Positions 26,552-30,678 of a stretch of DNA of 30,678 bases are shown piece by piece (within the stretch, counting starts at the first letter, position 1; every line of letters starts with the position of its first letter). The stretch lies in the IMG/VR virus record IMGVR_UViG_3300046517_001446, positions 1-30,678 of that record; one strand, written 5' to 3'. The DNA comes from a virus. Both the position numbers and the translations under genes were made by a program. Below the pieces are notes generated by a model. That model had not been told where the DNA came from. It did no database searches and worked only from the letters and a program-made list of their open reading frames with translations.

Positions 26552-26767
26552 ATGGCAGATCTAGCGGTTCCTAAAAAAGGTCAAGGTCCTGCAAAGCAGC
26601 ATCCAATGCAGGAGCATCTGGACAATATCAAAAAGAGCCATGACGAAATGGACAAGTACTTTCGTGGCCAGATGGAATCACAGTTTGAGGCTGAAGCCGA
26701 TCAGGACCGGCAAGCGAAGCGCCCGACCCGAGAGATCGGTGGCGTGAAGTATCTTGGCGAGGAATAG
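26552..26767 (+). CDS. Hypothetical charged protein
   Basis: 71 residues from ATG 26552. Very polar and helical (HPMQEHLDNIKKSHDEMDKY, QMESQFEAEADQDRQAKRPT) with a short end IGGVKYLGEE. Small charged proteins at this place are common in podovirus head gene clusters. No function is known. GGGAA seven bases upstream serves as RBS and lies in a hairpin. Confidence 0.6.
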   Translation: MADLAVPKKGQGPAKQHPMQEHLDNIKKSHDEMDKYFRGQMESQFEAEADQDRQAKRPTREIGGVKYLGEE

Positions 26768-26770
26768 GTC

Positions 26771-27010
26771 ATGGCACTCGGCGGCGGCAATGCTCTTGGC
26801 GGTTACGACATGTTCGGGGCGGTCGGGGATCTGCTCGGCCAGCAGGTCGAGGGTGAGACCGAGGAGATGAAGCGCCGCAAGGCCCTGCTGCAGCAGATGC
26901 AGGAGGCGGTGTCACCGCTCGGCGCCACTTCCACGCTCGGCATGACGGGCGGCGGTGGCAGGCGGTCGGCATTTGGAGGGTTCGGATTCCGTGCAAGCCG
27001 AGGCGGTTGA
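26771..27010 (+). CDS. Hypothetical Gly-rich protein
   Basis: 79 residues, three bases after the previous stop. Gly-rich start (MALGGGNALGGYDMFGAVGD), a Lys/Gln-rich helix (EEMKRRKALLQQMQEAVSPL) and a Gly/Arg-rich end (GGGGRRSAFGGFGFRASRGG). Probably a small virion or assembly protein; no family recognised. The end overlaps the next gene. Confidence 0.55.
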   Translation: MALGGGNALGGYDMFGAVGDLLGQQVEGETEEMKRRKALLQQMQEAVSPLGATSTLGMTGGGGRRSAFGGFGFRASRGG

Positions 27011-27467
27011 GTTCCTTCTGAGCATGCACGCCGACGAGCTGCGCGAGATGTGGCCGGCGAGGGTGATCCATGCAACCAGATACGAGCCAATCGGAATGGT
27101 GGTCCTCTCTATGCTGGCTCATTCATACGACGACGCTATGCCCGTACTGCTCGAATGTGTCTTCCCCGGTTTCCGAAGCATCACAACGCCTTTTATCTGT
27201 TCCTACGGAAAAGTGGATAAGTCTGGAAGAATTATTGCGGATGTCGTCTGGGCCGACTGGGAAGCGCCGACCAGGAACGAAGTGATATTCCGCGATCTGG
27301 CGCACCTGCAGAAGACGTTCCGCAAGCTTGCCGACAAGCTCAAGCTCTCAGATCCCGATCGAATTCAACTCTTTGACTGCGCCAGGAAGTGGGTCACCGC
27401 CGACATGCGGCTTGATCCAGAGATGGACCCGAAGGACCCGGATGCAAAACGACTCACCATCAACTGA
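26991..27467 (+). CDS. Hypothetical head-region protein
   Basis: 158 residues from GTG 26991, with GGAGG ten bases upstream; ATG 27024 is an alternative start. Contains EFLLSMHADELREMWPARVI, VVWADWEAPTRNEVIFRD and helices HLQKTFRKLADKLKLSD and WVTADMRLDPEMDPKDPDA. No domain recognised. It overlaps the next gene by 26 bases. Confidence 0.6.
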   Translation: MQAEAVEFLLSMHADELREMWPARVIHATRYEPIGMVVLSMLAHSYDDAMPVLLECVFPGFRSITTPFICSYGKVDKSGRIIADVVWADWEAPTRNEVIFRDLAHLQKTFRKLADKLKLSDPDRIQLFDCARKWVTADMRLDPEMDPKDPDAKRLTIN

Positions 27468-27633
27468 GCTGACGCGCGAGTTGCGGGACTTCGTGCTCAC
27501 CTATGTTGACCTACCGCCATGGTCTCAAGATGCTCGGACGCTTCAGGCTATTGATGATGCGTGGGGTGCCGGATATCGAACACCGTGGGACCTGGCTATT
27601 CAGGTTCGTCGCCGTCTTTGGGGATGGCGCTGA
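27442..27633 (+). CDS. Hypothetical protein before the connector gene
   Basis: 63 residues from ATG 27442 with AAGGA upstream. TRELRDFVLTYVDLPPWSQD then DAWGAGYRTPWDLAIQVRRR. Small, Trp-containing, helical. It overlaps the preceding gene and its TGA overlaps the connector start (TGATG). Confidence 0.55.
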   Translation: MQNDSPSTELTRELRDFVLTYVDLPPWSQDARTLQAIDDAWGAGYRTPWDLAIQVRRRLWGWR

Positions 27634-29459
27634 TGGCCACTGCCGTCGCAACCATCAGCGAGCGCGCGCGTGCCGGTGTCTACGCATCGCCAGCACTCTT
27701 GCCGGGCCTGCCCCGCACCGTCACGGACGCCGAGCGCGAGGTCGTGCGCGACATCATGCAGGAGTTCAGCCAGTACGTGAATTGGCGTAGCACGTTTGCC
27801 AGCCAATGGGAGGAGGCAGCCGAGCTGATCCTCCCGACTTCACGTAACACGTTCTTCTACCAGAACTTCAGTTGGCCGGGTCAGAAGAAGACGCAACAGC
27901 AGGTCGACGCCTCGGGCATGCTGGCGCTGCACCGGTTCGCGGCGATCTGCGACAGCCTTTTGACCCCGCGTAACATGACGTGGCACGCACTCGAGGCCAA
28001 CGACGACTACGTGATGAAGGATCGGGCAACGAGGTTGTGGTTTGAAAAAGTCACCAAGATACTGTTCAAATATCGTTACGCTCCCAACGCGAATTTCTCG
28101 GCGCAAAACAACTCTAATTTTCAATCCCTCGGTGCATTCGGCAATGCCACCATGTTCGTGGATGCCTTCGACGGTCGCGATTATGGCGGCCAGCTTGGAC
28201 TGCGCTACAAAGCTGTACCTTTGGGAGAAACCTTTTACGGGGAAAATCATCAAGGACGCGTCGACCGTGTAATCCGCTGGTTCCGCATGACTGCCTACCA
28301 GGCGGTGCAGCGCTGGGGCTTTCCCATGCTGCCGGCCGGACTGCACTCAGCACTCGAGCAGCACTCGCAATGGCTGTTCAACTTTCTGCATTGCGTGCGG
28401 CCGCGGCGTGACTACGATCCGCAGCGCATCGATGCCAGGGCACTGCCGTTCGAATCCCACTACGTCTGCATCGAGGGCCAATGCCTGATGCAGCCGGGCG
28501 GCGGCTACCGGACATTTCCGTACTCGGTTTCCCGTTACGACCAGACCCCGCTCGAGGTGTATGGCCGCGGCCCGGCCCAGATGGTGCTGCCGAGCCTGAA
28601 GACTCTGAACGCGCAGAAACGCACATTCCTCAAGCAGGGTCACCGCGCTGCCGACCCGGTGCTGTTGGTTGCTGACGACGGCATTATCGGGATGGATCTT
28701 CGGCCCGGCGCCATGAACAAGGGCGGCGTCGACAGTAACGGCAGGCCGACCGTGCATATCCTGCCGACCGGCAACATTCAGGTCAATGAGAAGATGATGG
28801 ACATGGAGCGTTCCATCATCAACGACGTGTTCCTGGTCACGTTGTTTCAGATCATGGTCGAATCGCCGCAGATGACCGCCACCGAGGTGGTTGAGCGGGC
28901 GAACGAGAAGGGCATCCTGCTGGCGCCGACCGTTGGCCGGCAGCAATCGGAATATCTCGGTCCGATGATCGAGCGTGAGCTCGACATTCTCTCCACGCTC
29001 ACCAACAACGGCGTGCCGATCCTGCCCCCGATGCCGCCGCGGCTGCGCGAGGCCGGCGGCTCCTATGAGGTCGAGTATACATCGCCTATCTCGCGTGCCC
29101 AGAAGATGCAGGAAGTGTCGGCTGCCTTCCGCTGGGTCGAGCAGCTCTCCAAGATTGCCATGGAGACGCAGGACCCGAGCATCATGGACAGGTTCGATGC
29201 CGACACCGCTGCGGCTGACACTGCGCGCACCATGGGTGTGCCCGAAAGTTATGTGGCGGACGACCGTCAGGTTGCTGCCAAGCGCAAGTCACGTGCAGAT
29301 GCGCAGGCTCGTCAGGAGCAGATCCAGGCCGCACCGGCTCAAGCCGGTATCATGAAGGCCCAGGCCGCGCAGGTGAAGGCCGGGATGGGTCCACCACAAC
29401 AAGGTGGCCAGCAGCCGGGCGGGCAGCCGCAACAGCAGCCACAAGGGGCGCTGGGATGA
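27633..29459 (+). CDS. Head-to-tail connector (portal) protein, podovirus type
   Basis: 608 residues from ATG 27633 (27624 is an in-frame alternative; GGGGA spacing favours 27633). ISERARAGVYASPALLPGLP leads into the connector fold: WEEAAELILPTSRNTFFY, CDSLLTPRNMTWHALEAND, FGNATMFVDAFDGRDYGGQL and the clip/wing segments including VYGRGPAQMVLPSLKTLNAQ and PQMTATEVVERANEKGILL. These are hallmarks of the Bacteriophage head-to-tail connecting protein family (T7 gp8-like). Twelve copies form the channel for DNA entry. The C-terminal 60 residues are Gln/Gly/Pro-rich and probably disordered. Length is normal for the family. Confidence 0.9.
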   Translation: MATAVATISERARAGVYASPALLPGLPRTVTDAEREVVRDIMQEFSQYVNWRSTFASQWEEAAELILPTSRNTFFYQNFSWPGQKKTQQQVDASGMLALHRFAAICDSLLTPRNMTWHALEANDDYVMKDRATRLWFEKVTKILFKYRYAPNANFSAQNNSNFQSLGAFGNATMFVDAFDGRDYGGQLGLRYKAVPLGETFYGENHQGRVDRVIRWFRMTAYQAVQRWGFPMLPAGLHSALEQHSQWLFNFLHCVRPRRDYDPQRIDARALPFESHYVCIEGQCLMQPGGGYRTFPYSVSRYDQTPLEVYGRGPAQMVLPSLKTLNAQKRTFLKQGHRAADPVLLVADDGIIGMDLRPGAMNKGGVDSNGRPTVHILPTGNIQVNEKMMDMERSIINDVFLVTLFQIMVESPQMTATEVVERANEKGILLAPTVGRQQSEYLGPMIERELDILSTLTNNGVPILPPMPPRLREAGGSYEVEYTSPISRAQKMQEVSAAFRWVEQLSKIAMETQDPSIMDRFDADTAAADTARTMGVPESYVADDRQVAAKRKSRADAQARQEQIQAAPAQAGIMKAQAAQVKAGMGPPQQGGQQPGGQPQQQPQGALG

Positions 29460-29668
29460 ATGAATTGATAGCAACGGATGGGTTTATGCGATCGATTGAG
29501 TGGAATGATCCGACTCCGGAAATGCTGAACTCACCTGAGTTCGAGGCAATCTGGCAATGCATAAAGAAGTGGGACATCAATGTTCCAGATGCCTACTCAG
29601 GTTATTGCGGCGCCAACGGCAATCATGTCCGAGCGATTCTTGATGCGCTTGCGAAGGTGCCGCAATGA
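29456..29668 (+). CDS. Hypothetical protein
   Basis: 70 residues from ATG 29456, overlapping the connector stop as ATGA. MNELIATDGFMRSIEWNDPT then FEAIWQCIKKWDINVPDAYS and a helical end (GNHVRAILDALAKVPQ). Tiny genes of this form, ending in a helix with xAILDALxK, are common between phage structural genes. No function known. Ends overlapping the next gene. Confidence 0.6.
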   Translation: MNELIATDGFMRSIEWNDPTPEMLNSPEFEAIWQCIKKWDINVPDAYSGYCGANGNHVRAILDALAKVPQ

Positions 29669-29928
29669 CCAACATCAACCCAAAATTCCACCGCGTCGAG
29701 CGCGTCAGCAAGACCGTCGAGATGGGAACCAAGCATGCGCCCATCATCGGCCGGCCCGAGCCTGAGCACCGCATCCGGGTTGAGCGGCATATCACCGGCA
29801 AGTTCATCATGTACATCGACGGCAAGGACCCGATGACGCTCCTGCCAGAGCAGGCATTCCGGCTCGCGGCCGGCATCTTCAAGGGGCTTGGCATCGAGAT
29901 GGAATATGGCTGGGATGGCAGGCCGTAA
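29665..29928 (+). CDS. Hypothetical protein
   Basis: 87 residues from ATG 29665. FHRVERVSKTVEMGTKHAPI, HRIRVERHITGKFIMYIDGK then a helix (PEQAFRLAAGIFKGLGIEME). Strand-rich with a C-terminal helix; no domain recognised. Its TAA overlaps the next ATG (TAATG). Confidence 0.6.
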   Translation: MTNINPKFHRVERVSKTVEMGTKHAPIIGRPEPEHRIRVERHITGKFIMYIDGKDPMTLLPEQAFRLAAGIFKGLGIEMEYGWDGRP

Positions 29929-30116
29929 TGAGCATCTTGACAAAACGCTCTATTAATCACGATGAGGCACGGGCGGCTATGCAGCGGCTCGTCAACACAT
30001 CGTTCCAGAATGGCAAAGAATACGCCAGGTTTGGAATCCCAGCTCGGCCAGATTACGACGATGATTTGGTGCTCAGTGCTTATATTGAGCAGCAACGCTC
30101 TAGGAACTCTGCATGA
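29928..30116 (+). CDS. Hypothetical protein
   Basis: 62 residues from ATG 29928. MSILTKRSINHDEARAAMQR, then VNTSFQNGKEYARFGIPARP and a helix end. Polar, no domain recognised. Coupled to both neighbours by overlapping stop and start codons. Confidence 0.55.
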   Translation: MSILTKRSINHDEARAAMQRLVNTSFQNGKEYARFGIPARPDYDDDLVLSAYIEQQRSRNSA

Positions 30117-30385
30117 AACGTGCGGACGTGATCGAGCAGCTACGGCAGCTCAAGGCCGCCTATCAGGTCGCGCTCTCGGCGGCATCCGGCGAGTTGTTGC
30201 TGCGCGATTTACGCAAGTTCTGTCGCGCCGATGAAAGCTGCTTCAATGCCGATCCACGCATGCATGCGATGTACGAAGGCCGGCGTGAGGTGTGGCTTCG
30301 GATCAATGACCTTTTGACGCTGTCACCGGAAGAACTGGCGAGCTTCATTGCACCGGAGCGGCGGCCAGGAGCCGACGATGATTGA
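30113..30385 (+). CDS. Bbp19-like podovirus protein
   Basis: 90 residues from ATG 30113. LLLRDLRKFCRADESCFNAD and HAMYEGRREVWLRINDLLTL match the short Bbp19 family found next to connector and scaffold genes of Bordetella BPP-1-like podoviruses. Function in assembly is not known. It overlaps the previous gene by four bases and is followed nine bases later by a scaffold-like gene. Confidence 0.7.
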   Translation: MKRADVIEQLRQLKAAYQVALSAASGELLLRDLRKFCRADESCFNADPRMHAMYEGRREVWLRINDLLTLSPEELASFIAPERRPGADDD

Positions 30386-30393
30386 GGACCCCC

Positions 30394-30678
30394 ATGCTCG
30401 GTACGATTGCAGCCATCAAGAACATCTTCACACCGGCGGCACAGCCGGCATCATCGCGCCCGGACGCAAAGGAGACCGCGACCATGACTGATACCTATAT
30501 TTCACCGGCCGCTGCTACGGCCGCAACCGCAGCCGCGCAGCAAGCTGCCGCAGCGGCTGCCGCACCCGCTGTAAGGCCGCCCGGCGACATCACGGATGTG
30601 ACCGCGCCTCCGACCGTTCCGTGGCACAATGTTCTCGATGCCGAGATGCGTACCTATGCGCTCAAGAAGGGCTACGAT
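30394..30678 (+). CDS. Scaffold-like protein, N-terminal part (runs off the window)
   Basis: 95 codons are visible from ATG 30394, open to the last base. The internal ATG 30484 has a better RBS (AAGGAG nine bases upstream) and may be the true start, giving 65 visible codons. It has a long Ala/Pro-rich stretch (PAAATAATAAAQQAAAAAAA) and then DITDVTAPPTVPW. Position after connector and Bbp19-like genes and the low-complexity Ala-rich start are usual for podovirus scaffold proteins; the call rests on that only. Confidence 0.45.
   Translation, partial: MLGTIAAIKNIFTPAAQPASSRPDAKETATMTDTYISPAAATAATAAAQQAAAAAAAPAVRPPGDITDVTAPPTVPWHNVLDAEMRTYALKKGYD

Overview
The window looks like most of the genome of a temperate, podovirus-like phage of a Hyphomicrobiales host (Bradyrhizobium-like), opened in the middle of the tail genes. 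Evidence for a podovirus is a T7-type head-to-tail connector (portal) with a Bbp19-like neighbour. Evidence for the host group is a phage-borne outer-membrane protein whose N-terminus after the signal peptide reads ADMPLKAPP, a rhizobial porin hallmark, plus Rhizobiales-style holin and methylase genes. Evidence for a temperate life style is a divergent CI/Cro pair with shared operators. No integrase is visible.

Layout. (1) 1-5155, plus strand: end of the late region, with a partial fibre, a beta-helix tailspike, a GH108 endolysin, two small membrane proteins including a holin, an outer-membrane-like protein and a membrane/coiled-coil protein. (2) 5197-16340, minus strand: a long early operon leading away from the CI promoter region. 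It carries small genes, an SSB-like protein and a Gp157-family protein, and a DNA-modification block: a C5-cytosine methylase with a second long frame inside it, a beta-class N6/N4 methylase, and a DpdA-like/QueE/QueD set predicted to make 7-deazaguanine DNA. (3) 16429-20449, plus strand: cro, a RusA resolvase, a winged-helix regulator, a replication-initiator-like protein and small genes. (4) 20555-22425, minus strand: a cassette of tiny genes separated by four type II hammerhead ribozymes. (5) 22426-23506: a non-coding control region with palindromic operators, CGCAA iterons and direct repeats. (6) 23507-30678, plus strand: terminase, connector and the start of the head genes, with a perfect parS palindrome inside the small terminase gene.

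Two things stand out. First, the early minus-strand operon contains twelve stem-loops, ten in an array at 11518-12123 and two at 13768-13872. Their arms differ in sequence from copy to copy yet are almost perfectly complementary; the loop is exactly 30 nt in eleven of twelve and shares a sequence signature. They flank a two-gene module, one gene of which resembles the helix-hairpin-helix part of IS110-type transposases. I know of no described element with this form. Second, the hammerhead ribozymes sit directly behind the stop codons of the tiny genes, suggesting self-cleavage of a polycistronic mRNA into gene-sized units. Everything is read by eye; family assignments rest on motif recognition, not searches.
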